A DNA stretch of 45,156 nucleotides, from contig JADHUC010000051.1 in the NCBI GenBank assembly GCA_016784735.1, positions 1-45,156 on the forward strand, written 5' to 3'. A program made the position numbers and the translations under genes. This document shows positions 33,907 to 42,847 of the stretch, piece after piece (position 1 is the first letter of the stretch; each line of letters begins with the position of its first letter). The stretch is from Pirellulaceae bacterium (GTDB lineage: Bacteria > Planctomycetota > Planctomycetia > Pirellulales > Pirellulaceae). The notes beneath the pieces are model-generated. The model did not search any database. It saw only the letters and a program-made list of their open reading frames with translations, and was not told the origin of the DNA.

Positions 33907-34144
33907 AGTACACCGATTATCTACCGCAGCGGTTTCGACAGCCTTGGTAAGCTCTTTCCACTGAACATGAGTTTGATTACAGAATACAGGTGCCCTGACC
34001 CCCACATGAGGCCCACCTGCGCGCACGCCAAACGGTACACTACTGTTTTGTGCTCCTGCATACGAGGCGTAGATGCCGATTTCGCGTTGAAAAGTGCCAT
34101 TACGTGCGACGAATTGTAGCGGGTCTGCCGAATCGCGCAGACGC

Positions 34145-34177
34145 GGAGAGGCCGAAGTTCGCTCCCTCGGCCTCTCC
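34145..34177. terminator. 11-bp hairpin in the gap 33907-34249
   Basis: GGAGAGGCCGA (34145-34155) pairs with TCGGCCTCTCC (34167-34177) around an 11-base loop. It lies about 70 bases after the last amidohydrolase gene of the minus-strand array and could be its terminator, although no T-run follows. The remainder of this 343-base gap holds no credible gene; open frames there are short and have no protein character. Confidence 0.45.
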
Positions 34178-34249
34178 CGATTCGACGACGGCAACGTGAA
34201 TACGTCTGCCGTCGCCTGCCATCACGCCCCAATCCACGATTTGGTGCGG

Positions 34250-35662
34250 TTACGAGTCGGTCGTCGCCTTACGCTCGGTCTCTTCCGCCTGAACCGGTTC
34301 GCCGAGGCTGCGGGGCCAGTATTCGTCCGGCGCTGGGGCATCGAGATTGCCGTCGGGGCGGATGTGATTGAGCAGCGAGTCTTTCTTCTTGTCGTAGGCG
34401 ATGCGGCCGTTGACCACCGTCCAGCGGGCCATGGTCATGTAGTGAAGTAAGTCGCCATCGACGATGGCGAAATCGGCATCTTTTCCGACCTCGATCGAAC
34501 CAACCCGATGATCGACGCCCAGGATGCGGGCGGCATCGATCGTGATGGCGCGAATGGCGGCATCGTTGGGAAGACCGCCGCGCACGGCGAAGGCCGCCTC
34601 CATGGCCAAGTGCATCAGGTCGCGCCCGGCGATGCCCCACGTGGCGATTCCAGTGCTCCGCGGGATGATGGCAAACGTCACGCCGTGGTCGTGAAGAATG
34701 CGCGCGTTTTCAATGGAAGATCCGTTGGGCCGATTCGTTCGCTCATCTCGATCGCTGCGCGTGCGTGGAGTGATCACGGCGCGAAGATCAGCTCGGGCCA
34801 TCTCCGCTGCGACCACCCAGCCCTCTCGCGCGCCGCGAACAACGATACGAAGATTGTATGCATCAGCCAAACTGACCAGATCCTGCAGCCCTTGCTCGGT
34901 GTCCGCACTAGCGACGGCTATGAGTTCATGGCGAAGAAGCTTCAAGGCCGTGTCATACTCGCGCTGCAGCCACGCCTTGTCGGGCGGCTTTGCCTTTGGG
35001 TCGATTTTCTTCTCTTCTTCGTGGGCCTCCAGATCTCGCAGGTACTGCCTGACGCGATCAAGTTGCGCGCGGAGCTTGCGGCGACCATCTGGATTCTGGG
35101 TGCTGTACTGCAGAGTATGGAAGAGCTTGCGCTTCAGCACGTGATCTTCCAAGGTCCCAAACGTCAGTTTGGCGGCCGTATTTCCGCTGGCCACGGTCGT
35201 TATACCGCCAGCCAGGCCTAGCGTCATAGAGATCCCGAATACGTTTGTGTTGTCCTCGGGTGGTTCGCCACCGACAATACCGCTGCTGCTGACGGCGACC
35301 AGGCCGGGGTACAGATGGTAGCCCGTGGCGTCCAGGACTTCCGCATCTTTCGGCATCGCCACGTCGTGACCGATGGCAACGATCTTGCCGTTCTTCGATA
35401 GCACGGTGGGTCCGTTCAGAGTCGACCCGCTGACCGTGTGAACGGTCGCTCCTGTGACGGCAAAGAATCGATCCGGCTTCTTGGTCTCTTTCTCCTCCTT
35501 ATCTTCCTTTTTGGCCTCTGTGGGTTTCTTCGCGTCCGTAGTGGCCGGTTCGTCTTTCGGCTTGGGTTGCGGCTCCGCGCCCGACATGGGAGGCGGAGCG
35601 AAAGCAAGGCTGCCGGCCAAGATGAACTGGATCGAAACAAGAACAAGCGAACGGAATGTCAT
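34250..35662 (-). CDS. amidohydrolase-like exported protein 1, HxH lost
   Basis: A 470-residue protein of the imidazolonepropionase-like amidohydrolase group. Signal peptide 1-30, then a Pro/Lys/Glu-rich linker (about 30-62). The beta-sandwich strand ends in YHLYPGLVAVSSSGIVGG, where active members have PG.(I/V)D.H.H; here no His is present, so the first metal site is lost. The C-terminus keeps AIRAITIDAARILGVDHRVG then SIEVGKDADFAIVDGD, the family signature. ATG 35662 is used: GGGAGG lies upstream and the preceding gene stops two bases before it; an upstream in-frame start (35683) adds seven residues within that gene. It is the last gene of the minus-strand array. Probably a non-catalytic or altered paralogue. 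Confidence 0.85.
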   Translation of the reverse strand: MTFRSLVLVSIQFILAGSLAFAPPPMSGAEPQPKPKDEPATTDAKKPTEAKKEDKEEKETKKPDRFFAVTGATVHTVSGSTLNGPTVLSKNGKIVAIGHDVAMPKDAEVLDATGYHLYPGLVAVSSSGIVGGEPPEDNTNVFGISMTLGLAGGITTVASGNTAAKLTFGTLEDHVLKRKLFHTLQYSTQNPDGRRKLRAQLDRVRQYLRDLEAHEEEKKIDPKAKPPDKAWLQREYDTALKLLRHELIAVASADTEQGLQDLVSLADAYNLRIVVRGAREGWVVAAEMARADLRAVITPRTRSDRDERTNRPNGSSIENARILHDHGVTFAIIPRSTGIATWGIAGRDLMHLAMEAAFAVRGGLPNDAAIRAITIDAARILGVDHRVGSIEVGKDADFAIVDGDLLHYMTMARWTVVNGRIAYDKKKDSLLNHIRPDGNLDAPAPDEYWPRSLGEPVQAEETERKATTDS

Positions 35663-35664
35663 GG

Positions 35665-37023
35665 TTATTCCGGAGCCTCCCATACGATTTCTCCGAGCGT
35701 CATCACGCGAGTGACGCGTGTGTGGGGATCGAGAGGATCGCCGTCCAGGAAGATGAGATCGGCGTCTTTGCCCTTTTCGATTGCTCCCAACCGGTCCGAA
35801 AGGCCCAGGGCTTTGGCGGGACGCATTGTGACGGCCTTCAACGCATCCTCACGCGGCAGACCGGCGCGTACCAAATCGGCTAGGCTAATGCGAAACTGCT
35901 CCAACGCAGAGGTCGAGTCGCTCGTGGGCACGAGAACTACGTCACAACCAGCCGTGGCGAGTTCCGCGGCAAGATTGTATCGAGTGACCGTGCTCGGCAA
36001 GTTACCGATCCGCGGCTGAACCAGCACGTGCGCCTCGCGTTCGACAAGGTCCTTGACCACGAAGTGAAAGTCCGACGAAGAACTGACGCTGAGATAGATC
36101 AGCGTACCGGGCAATTCCTTCGCGGTTCGCAGTGCATCATCCAGATGGCGGAGGTCCGAGGCTCGGGACAGTTCAAACAACAACGCCGGGCCTTTCTTGT
36201 CGCGAATCCACTCGACAATCGGCAGGACCGCAGGGTCGATCTTCGGCGGTGTGAATACTTCAGGCTTCTTCTCTGCGTCTTTCGCTTCTTCCTTCTTTGC
36301 CGGAGTGTCCTTTCCAGCGTCCGATTTGGGTTTGGGCTCTTCCTTCGGCTTCTCGCCATCCTTGGGCGCTTCCTTCGCCTTCTTGGCGGCCTCTTCCTTG
36401 GCCCTCTTCTGTTTCTCATCCCAGTCCTTGCGCGCCTTTTCGACCTTCTCGATTTCCTTTCTTGCCTTAGAGACCGCGTCGCGCAACGTCTTCTTGTCGC
36501 GGGCCGGGCTGGACATAGTGATTCGCAGATAGGCTGTCCCCAGCTCCCGTGATTTCTCTTCTCCGGCCGTCCGGTAGACGGCGCCGGGGCCGGTAATGCC
36601 TGTGCCGATCGGATAGAAGCACACGGCGGTGTAACCGGCCTTGAGCAATGGCTCGAAGTCAATCAGGTCCAGATAGACCTCCTTGGCCGCGCTGCGGTCT
36701 CCGCGGATGCCCGAACGGCTATAGCTGGACAACTGCCACCGCGTTCGCGGATGGATCATGCCCGGCATGACGACTTCGCGGCGAGCGTCAATCACTTTGG
36801 CCGATTTGGGATAGTCCAAAGACTTGCCTACCAAGCGGACCTTGCCGTCGGCCAGGACGATATCGGCCTGGACGTGCTCCTCACCCGAGACGGTTATCAC
36901 GCGTCCGGCCTTGATGACGACGAACTTCTCTTCCTCGTCGTCTTGGGCCCGTCCGGCAGAGACGACGAAGACAGCCACGGCCAGGAGCGTGGGCAGCGAT
37001 ATGTAGTGGCGTACTCGCATCAT
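35665..37023 (-). CDS. amidohydrolase-like exported protein 2, HxH lost, K/E-rich insert
   Basis: A 452-residue exported protein (signal peptide ending SAGRAQDD). The amidohydrolase beta-sandwich reads VVIKAGRVITVSGEEHVQAD and ends VVMPGMIHPRTRWQLSS, so the HxH pair is replaced by H-x-R. Residues about 185-260 are a long Lys/Glu/Ala-rich insert, probably helical or disordered (EKARKDWDEKQKRAKEEAAK onward). The C-terminal half resumes the barrel (LPREDALKAVTMRPAKALGL then GKDADLIFLDGDPL). Without metal ligands it is unlikely to hydrolyse amides in the usual way. It is two bases from the next gene downstream and nine from the one upstream, so it lies in a tight operon. Start ATG 37023 (a second ATG follows at once); the Shine-Dalgarno is weak. 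Confidence 0.84.
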   Translation of the reverse strand: MMRVRHYISLPTLLAVAVFVVSAGRAQDDEEEKFVVIKAGRVITVSGEEHVQADIVLADGKVRLVGKSLDYPKSAKVIDARREVVMPGMIHPRTRWQLSSYSRSGIRGDRSAAKEVYLDLIDFEPLLKAGYTAVCFYPIGTGITGPGAVYRTAGEEKSRELGTAYLRITMSSPARDKKTLRDAVSKARKEIEKVEKARKDWDEKQKRAKEEAAKKAKEAPKDGEKPKEEPKPKSDAGKDTPAKKEEAKDAEKKPEVFTPPKIDPAVLPIVEWIRDKKGPALLFELSRASDLRHLDDALRTAKELPGTLIYLSVSSSSDFHFVVKDLVEREAHVLVQPRIGNLPSTVTRYNLAAELATAGCDVVLVPTSDSTSALEQFRISLADLVRAGLPREDALKAVTMRPAKALGLSDRLGAIEKGKDADLIFLDGDPLDPHTRVTRVMTLGEIVWEAPE

Positions 37024-37032
37024 AGTGATATC

Positions 37033-38310
37033 TCAGAACTCTCGTCGCTCGTTTGCGTCGTACACAATCCGGCCGTTGATCACCGTCAGCTCGCAGGCAG
37101 ACCGAGGGTCGATGGGGTCCCCTGTCCAAAGCCCCAAATCTGCATCTTTGCCCGCGGCGATGGATCCGACGCGATCTTCAAGCATCAGGGTCTCGGCCGG
37201 GATTCGGGTGATGCCCCGGAGAGCCTCGTAAGGTCTCCAGCCGTAATAACAGGCCATGGCGGCTTGAAAGGGAAGCTCTTCCTGGGGCACGACCGGTGCG
37301 TCGGTGTTGATTCCCAGTTTTCGTACACCGCCCTGCCACCATCGTGCCGCGTTGCCCATGATCTTGCGCTGATGCCGATCGAAATGGATTTGGCGCGGGC
37401 CATTGGACGTGTAAACGTCGCCCTGTGCGATGACCAGCGGCGCCGTCTTGTAAGCCTCGAACGTACTGTGGCCCAAAACAATACGAATCCCCAGTTTCTT
37501 CGCCAGCATGTCGACACTGGACATCACCACTTGGTACCACTGCGTGTGGACAAGAGAAAACATCTCCCGGCGGAAAACGGGCCGGAAGTCGTCCCAGAAT
37601 AAATCGAAGGCAGGCTTCTCCTTGGACTCACCGTTCTCGTATCGTTCCCATGCTTGGTGGTAGGCCAGCGCTTTTTGGAGCGTCTGCCGGAGATTGTAGT
37701 ACATGAACGATCGACTGACGCCGTACCAGTACCGTTCGGGATTACCGGCCTGAGAGAGTTTCAGGCACCCCGGAGACTTGATCAGCATGTCCGCGACGCT
37801 TTCGCCGGCCAGCTTCGTGAGGCTACCGAAACCGCTCATATTGTTTCCACTGCCGGGGATATTCAGTACGGTTGTAATGCCGCCTGCCCGAGATCGCTTG
37901 TTATTGTCACTTTCCGGCTCCAACGCTTCCAGCGTGCGAAGCCCTGGGTTAGTCAGGTAGACATAGTCGTGCAAGTCACGCATGGATCCGGCGGCATGGT
38001 TGTGCGCGTCCACCAAGCCCGGAAGAAGCCAATGGTTTGGCCTGTCGATCACTCGATAGCCGTCCGGGATCTTGACTTTGGCCGCTGGTCCGATGCGTCT
38101 GATCTTGCCGCCGGCGATCAAGACCACGGCGTTGTTCAGCACTCGGTCCTTGGCATCCATCGTGACCACTTTGCCCACGCGAAATGCCAGACGCTCAGGT
38201 TCGTCGGCCGCGGCCGGCGACGCCATGGTCGCGAAGGTGATCACGGGCAGGAGGCAGAGAAGCCCCCCGGCCAATGTCCGCCGCAGAATGCAGATATTCT
38301 TAGTACTCAA
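37033..38310 (-). CDS. amidohydrolase 3, exported, with intact HxH metal site
   Basis: A 425-residue exported amidohydrolase, the best candidate in the array for an active enzyme. LLPGLVDAHNHAAG gives His103 and His105; later IVLGHSTFEAYKTA supplies a further His, and LGINTDAPVVPQEELPFQ the catalytic-Asp region. The C-terminal signature is LMLEDRVGSIAAGKDADLGL then WTGDPIDP. These ligands suit a binuclear or mononuclear zinc site acting on cyclic amides or small peptides; the substrate is unknown. The start is TTG 38310, with AGGAAAGG nine bases upstream and a good signal peptide (ILRRTLAGGLLCLLPVITFA). The central domain (about 190-260) is Tyr/Trp-rich (YWYGVSRSFMYYNLRQ), unlike the paralogues. 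Confidence 0.88.
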   Translation of the reverse strand: MSTKNICILRRTLAGGLLCLLPVITFATMASPAAADEPERLAFRVGKVVTMDAKDRVLNNAVVLIAGGKIRRIGPAAKVKIPDGYRVIDRPNHWLLPGLVDAHNHAAGSMRDLHDYVYLTNPGLRTLEALEPESDNNKRSRAGGITTVLNIPGSGNNMSGFGSLTKLAGESVADMLIKSPGCLKLSQAGNPERYWYGVSRSFMYYNLRQTLQKALAYHQAWERYENGESKEKPAFDLFWDDFRPVFRREMFSLVHTQWYQVVMSSVDMLAKKLGIRIVLGHSTFEAYKTAPLVIAQGDVYTSNGPRQIHFDRHQRKIMGNAARWWQGGVRKLGINTDAPVVPQEELPFQAAMACYYGWRPYEALRGITRIPAETLMLEDRVGSIAAGKDADLGLWTGDPIDPRSACELTVINGRIVYDANERREF

Positions 38311-38384
38311 CCGTTTGGGCCTTTCCTCAATTGCGAATACTGAAAAATGCCTCGTCTCGAACGGCAGTTGCGGTTTCCGCGTGA

Positions 38385-38411
38385 GGTCCCGTCCGGCAGA
38401 CGGGACCTACT
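38385..38411. repeat. single GTAGGTCCCG-family hairpin
   Basis: GGTCCCGTC-CGGCA-GACGGGACC followed by CTAC, a 9-bp stem. It is a solitary copy of the unit that elsewhere occurs as inverted pairs (17317, 33244, 43881). It lies between amidohydrolase 4 (38422-41202) and amidohydrolase 3, just after the stop of the former. Confidence 0.88.
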
Positions 38412-38421
38412 GGGATATGGG

Positions 38422-41202
38422 TCACGGTCGCACCTCCTTGCCGTCCACGACGATTCTCAGGACTCGGCCGGCTTCCTGGAACGGATGACCGCTGAAGATG
38501 ACCATGTCCGCGTCCTTGCCTGGTTCGATCGTCCCAACACGATCGTCGATCTTGTATGCCTTGGCCGCGCCGACGGTCAACGCTTCGAGGGCCGCTTCGG
38601 CGTCCAGTCCTCGTTCGACGGCGTACAGCACCACGGCGGGAATGTGGCGGGCTCCGTCTTCGAGATTGCTTTGAAACGCGATCGGCACTTTGTGCCGGCT
38701 GAGGTCGTCGGCTTGATGGTAGTCGCGATATTGTCGTTTGCGCAGTACATTTGGCGGTACCACGACAGTGACCTTCTTCTCGGCAAGTACCGCGGCGTGG
38801 GACGATGCACCTTCCGCACCGACCAGCGTCACCGGCAACTTGTGCTTGTCGATCAAGACCGCAAGTACCTCGCGGATCTGGGCCGGGGTGGATGCCTTCA
38901 CGACCGCGGGAATCTTCTTTTCCAGCAGTGCTTTCAGTGGCTCCATGCTTTGATCCACTTTGGGCGGCAACGGCCGACCGTCCTTACCCCGCCGCCGACG
39001 GCTGGTCACGCTGAATTCGACGGAGGTCTTGTCCACCCGGTTGCCTGCGACTTCGGCTGTAATCCCCATCGCCGAAATCGTGCCTTTGAAGCGGTCTTCC
39101 TCGACCAGGTCGACCTCCAACTTGATGGGCGGATCCAGCCCTGGAATATCCATGTCGGGCACAATCTCGGCCGACAAGTGCTTACCGTCGAAGTGGCCCG
39201 AAATCCGTCCGGTGAGCCCAAGGCTGGACTGTGTGACCCGGCCTTCGACCGTCGAGTCCTTCAGTTGAACAACGATGGTCGCCGATACCGGATCGGGCAT
39301 AGGCACGCCAGTGATCGTGGCTTCCCACGTACCCGTCACGGGGTCTGGTTTGGCGGGCTCTTTGCTCTCTTCTTCCTTCTTGTCCTCGCCTGCTTTCGGC
39401 TTCTCGCCTTTTGCTTTCTTTTCAAGGAACTCCTTAAGGTCCTTGTCATACTTGGTCCACGCATCGACGTATTTCTGACCAAGAGCAAGAGCCTTGCTGA
39501 GTGTTTCGGCGACTGCGAGTGGATCGGATTGGCTCACGTCAAACAAAACGGCGGCGGGGTCGCGGATGACCCGCTGGCTACGATGATTGCCGGATGTCTT
39601 GACGGCTGCGCACGTCGCGCCTTTCGTATTGGAGATTGCGTAGGGCGCCATGAGCACTGTCGTGATGCCGGCCGCGGCAACACGCGTGTCGGTCACGTCG
39701 GCCGCGCCGACCAGTTTTGACAGCCGCAGATCGCTTGTGCCCGAAGTCCGGTCGCCTTCCAAGCCTAGGTGGCCGTGGGCATCGATAAAGCCGGGTGTGA
39801 CGAAACCGCCAGGACGGACGTCGATCACTCGGGCGAAGGGTGGATGAGGAACGGTTCGGCCGACGGCGACGATCTTTCCATTCTCAGTCAAGATCTGTCC
39901 GTCCGAAATCCATTTACCGGGACCAGCCCAGACCATGTCGGCTTTGACGACGATCGCCCCTTGAGCGGGCGGCTCGAAAACACTGCGTCCTCGCACATAG
40001 ACGCGCTGGACATGAGAGGAAACCGCCAGCGGATCCCCTGTCAACACGACCAGATCAGCGTCCTTGCCCACGGCCAGACTGCCAACGCGATCATCCACGC
40101 CCAGGATTTCGGCCGGGACTCGAGTGATTGCCTGCAGCGCGTCCTCGCGTTTGAGGCCGGCACCGGCTGCATGCGCGGCGGTCAACCGCAAGTCGGCAAC
40201 GATGGCCGATGACAGAGCGAGTGTCACACCCTCCAGTGCCTCAAAATCGGGCCCTGCGGAAGGCAAGGCGTTTGGGTCGGTGCCAATGTCGCCGCCCAGC
40301 GAGCGGAATTGGTTTCGCGGCTGATACACCAGAGGCACCTTCGCCGCGCGGATGGCTTCGGCAACACGATCCGCTTCGGCAACACTAACAACGTAGCCAG
40401 ATCGATTCCGCTCGCCGAGGAATTTTGTCGCACCAAGCACGTCGGCCGCACGATCGGCGCGGATTCTCAATGGCAGTTCGTCTTTCCACGCCTGAGCAAG
40501 CGCTGGCGGATGGATGCTATAAGGCTCGACGCGTTTGCCGGCCAGAGCGTCACGGATCGCTTCGTCCAAGGCCAGAAGTTGCCCGATTCGCGATGCCGGA
40601 CGCTGGCGTCGAGGCAGCGGGATGGCTACGTCCGCCGACGCGGGGAACGAGTAGGTAACATCTAGCGGTGGCTTGTTGACCGCCGGGTCCAGGTTGACGG
40701 TCAGGTCTGCTTGCGCTCGAAGTACACGATCCTGCGGCGGACCGCCGAGCTTAACTACCGCGCCCTGTCCGGTCAGCAACCGATGCGTGCCGGGATTGAC
40801 GTGGACCGTCGTCACACCTGCGGCCAGCAAGCCTGCGTAGTTTCCAAACGGGTCAAACGAGTCGACAGCCTGGTAGCCCGCCGCCATCGACTCGTCACCA
40901 CGATGCCTTTCGCCGAGGTCGCTCGCCGCAGCCACGAACCCCGGTGTGACCGTGCCGTCCGAAAAGTCAATCACGGCAACGTCAGGTGGGATGTCCACGT
41001 CGTCTTCGCTGCCGATCGCCACGATTCGCCCATCGCGGACGATGATCACACCGTCGTCGATCGCCGCAGGCAGATCAGGCGAGACAGGGAGGATTCGCCC
41101 GGCGCGCAAAGCGAACGAATCCGGCTGCGCCGATACGTCTGACGCCGCCGCAACAACGGCCAGGATCGTAATGATCGCCAGCTTGAAAAACTTCGCTCGC
41201 AT
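38422..41202 (-). CDS. tandem double amidohydrolase with inserted beta-barrel domain
   Basis: A 926-residue exported protein, about twice the usual length. Module 1 (about 28-407) has TPGFVAAASDLGERH, so its HxH is lost, and ends with VDDRVGSLAVGKDADLVVLTGDPL. Module 2 (about 416-926) begins anew with GAIVVKADMVWAGPGK and keeps GFIDAHGHLG (His476, His478). Module 2 carries a K/E-rich linker (590-620) and then an inserted beta-rich domain (about 621-735; VTGTWEATITG, FDGKHLSAEI, FKGTISAMGI) of lipocalin-like or DUF-type barrel appearance. Where the catalytic Asp is expected it reads AFQSNLEDGARH, so activity is uncertain. ATG 41202 overlaps the previous stop by one base. A fused active-inactive pair is the most likely reading. 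Confidence 0.87.
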   Translation of the reverse strand: MRAKFFKLAIITILAVVAAASDVSAQPDSFALRAGRILPVSPDLPAAIDDGVIIVRDGRIVAIGSEDDVDIPPDVAVIDFSDGTVTPGFVAAASDLGERHRGDESMAAGYQAVDSFDPFGNYAGLLAAGVTTVHVNPGTHRLLTGQGAVVKLGGPPQDRVLRAQADLTVNLDPAVNKPPLDVTYSFPASADVAIPLPRRQRPASRIGQLLALDEAIRDALAGKRVEPYSIHPPALAQAWKDELPLRIRADRAADVLGATKFLGERNRSGYVVSVAEADRVAEAIRAAKVPLVYQPRNQFRSLGGDIGTDPNALPSAGPDFEALEGVTLALSSAIVADLRLTAAHAAGAGLKREDALQAITRVPAEILGVDDRVGSLAVGKDADLVVLTGDPLAVSSHVQRVYVRGRSVFEPPAQGAIVVKADMVWAGPGKWISDGQILTENGKIVAVGRTVPHPPFARVIDVRPGGFVTPGFIDAHGHLGLEGDRTSGTSDLRLSKLVGAADVTDTRVAAAGITTVLMAPYAISNTKGATCAAVKTSGNHRSQRVIRDPAAVLFDVSQSDPLAVAETLSKALALGQKYVDAWTKYDKDLKEFLEKKAKGEKPKAGEDKKEEESKEPAKPDPVTGTWEATITGVPMPDPVSATIVVQLKDSTVEGRVTQSSLGLTGRISGHFDGKHLSAEIVPDMDIPGLDPPIKLEVDLVEEDRFKGTISAMGITAEVAGNRVDKTSVEFSVTSRRRRGKDGRPLPPKVDQSMEPLKALLEKKIPAVVKASTPAQIREVLAVLIDKHKLPVTLVGAEGASSHAAVLAEKKVTVVVPPNVLRKRQYRDYHQADDLSRHKVPIAFQSNLEDGARHIPAVVLYAVERGLDAEAALEALTVGAAKAYKIDDRVGTIEPGKDADMVIFSGHPFQEAGRVLRIVVDGKEVRP

Positions 41203-42734
41203 TATCCGTCCTCTCCGGCCGGGGATTCGGAAGGCTTCTTCTCCGGTTTCTTTTCTTCCTTCTTCTCTTCCTTTTCCGCCGGCTTCTTCTTCTCCGGCAC
41301 CTTCTTCGCGGGTTCCTTCTTCACCGGCTTCTTGGCTTCTTCCTTCTTTGCCTTTTCTTTCTTCTCCTTGCTGTCCTTGGCAGCCGGCGGTGTCTCAGAC
41401 TTCGGTTCCTCGGCAGCCGCCTTTTCCGCTGCTTTCTTCTCCAGACCAAGCAGCTCATTCAGTCGCACGTCTTCCGTCCGGTCATACGCCAAAACACCTT
41501 CGATGTATGCCTTTTCCACCCAACTATTGAAATCCAACGGATCGCCGCTGAACACAACGACGTAACCGGCCTTGCCGACCTCCAAAGAACCAAGGCGGTC
41601 CTCGACGCCCAGCATCCGGGCGGCGTTCAAAGTGATGGCTTCCAGAGCCGCCTGGCGAGGAATCCCATGTCGCATGCATCGCGCCGCCTGGTAGGTGAGA
41701 TATCGCTCGCCCAAAGATGAACTGGCATTGGGGACCAGGGCATACAACAAACCGGCATCGTGGATGATCTTGGGGACGAATGTCTCGCTCAGTTCGCCCG
41801 TGATGGGATCTCGTTCCTGATGAACCAGTCCGGCGGGAAGCACAACGGGCCGTCCGGCCGCTTTCAATTCCTTCACCGCGCGATAGGCATCAGTGCCCAG
41901 CACAAAGACCGTGCGGTCCAGGAAACCGTTGTCCTTCGCAGTACGGATCGCCGGTGCGACGTCCATGGCGGACCCGCAGTAGATCCACGCATCCAATCGG
42001 CCATCGGTCAGTTTGACCAGGTTCCGGTGTTTGTCGTCCAGGTGTTCGTCCTTGATGAGACCGCGGCCCTGTTTCCTCGCCTCCTCGGGCGATACTTCGA
42101 TTTCCTTCTTGTCCTCCTTCAGCTTCTCCTCGAAACGCTTCTCGGCAAGGTTCTCCAGATAGTACTCAAGCTCCAAGAAAGTCTCTCGCATCGTGGCCAT
42201 CTGGGTCATGCGATCGTAGCCGCTCTTGGGACTGGTGCTGAGTTTCAAAGCGATTGTCGGCCGTATGGTCATCTCGTCCGTCGTGCGTCCGATCGGTCGC
42301 ACCAAGCGGCTGAGCCCTCCGATCACGCAACTGTTGCCCTGGATCACGTGGATCGCTAGCGTTCCGTCTCGTAACGCGTCCTCGAACGACAGGCTCGACG
42401 GGTCAATGGCGTCGTAGACGTCAAGGTAAGGCGTGACGGGCAGGTTTTCGTTCGATCGGTCCAAGCCGCCGGAAGTGTGCGGGACAATCATGCCGGGAAA
42501 GAGAACTTTGCCGGAGACGTCCACGACCATGGCGTCGTAAGGTATCTTCACCTTGCGGCCAATGACTGTGATCTTTCCCTGCTCGATCAGGATCGTGCCT
42601 TCGGCAATCTCCGGTCCGACCACCGGGATGATTCGGCCGCCTTGGAGCGCCACCTTTGCCGGCGGAGCAGCTCGGGCTCCCACAGTGACCAACCCGAACG
42701 CGATTGCCAGAAGTATGCTTCGCCTTACGTTCAC
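41202..42734 (-). CDS. amidohydrolase-like exported protein 5, HxH lost, long K/E/P tail
   Basis: A 510-residue exported protein (signal peptide MNVRRSILLAIAFGLVTVGARA). The sandwich ends VLFPGMIVPHTSGGLDR, with only one His in the metal region. The barrel ends with AARMLGVEDRLGSLEVGKAG then YVVVFSGDPLDF. The last 85 residues are a run of Lys, Glu, Pro and Ala (for example KEKKEKAKKEEAKKPVKKEP), with no fold. The start is GTG 42734 with AAGAGGAG eight bases upstream. The stop overlaps the start of the double amidohydrolase. A palindrome with T-run precedes it, so expression may depend on read-through from the gene upstream. Confidence 0.85.
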   Translation of the reverse strand: MNVRRSILLAIAFGLVTVGARAAPPAKVALQGGRIIPVVGPEIAEGTILIEQGKITVIGRKVKIPYDAMVVDVSGKVLFPGMIVPHTSGGLDRSNENLPVTPYLDVYDAIDPSSLSFEDALRDGTLAIHVIQGNSCVIGGLSRLVRPIGRTTDEMTIRPTIALKLSTSPKSGYDRMTQMATMRETFLELEYYLENLAEKRFEEKLKEDKKEIEVSPEEARKQGRGLIKDEHLDDKHRNLVKLTDGRLDAWIYCGSAMDVAPAIRTAKDNGFLDRTVFVLGTDAYRAVKELKAAGRPVVLPAGLVHQERDPITGELSETFVPKIIHDAGLLYALVPNASSSLGERYLTYQAARCMRHGIPRQAALEAITLNAARMLGVEDRLGSLEVGKAGYVVVFSGDPLDFNSWVEKAYIEGVLAYDRTEDVRLNELLGLEKKAAEKAAAEEPKSETPPAAKDSKEKKEKAKKEEAKKPVKKEPAKKVPEKKKPAEKEEKKEEKKPEKKPSESPAGEDG

Positions 42735-42768
42735 GAAGAGTTCTCCTCTTTCTCAATACGGCCGAGCG

Positions 42769-42845
42769 AAAAAAGGGGACAGGTCCAATTTGCCGGAACG
42801 GCCCAAAGGGTGCTGTGCACAAATTGGACCTGTCCCCTCTTTTTT
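42769..42845. repeat. inverted repeat with shared loop, between amidohydrolase genes 6 and 5
   Basis: GGGGACAGGTCCAATTTG (42775-42792) pairs perfectly with its complement at 42820-42837, extended by A6 opposite T-rich sequence with one mismatch. On the minus strand the stem is followed by about seven T, a good intrinsic terminator. The loop shares TTTGCCGG at its left and GGGTGCT then TGCACAAA at its right with the element at 8876-8960, although the outer stems differ. It starts three bases after the end of the gene at 42848. Confidence 0.9.
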
Positions 42846-42847
42846 CT

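Noticed and set aside
33921..34232. 103-codon minus-strand frame in the gap before the amidohydrolase array
   Set aside because: Arg-rich low-information sequence through a hairpin, with no start signal.
38347..39720. 457-codon plus-strand open frame over the double amidohydrolase
   Set aside because: Shadow of the minus-strand gene, which has the amidohydrolase signatures; no plus-strand protein family is visible.
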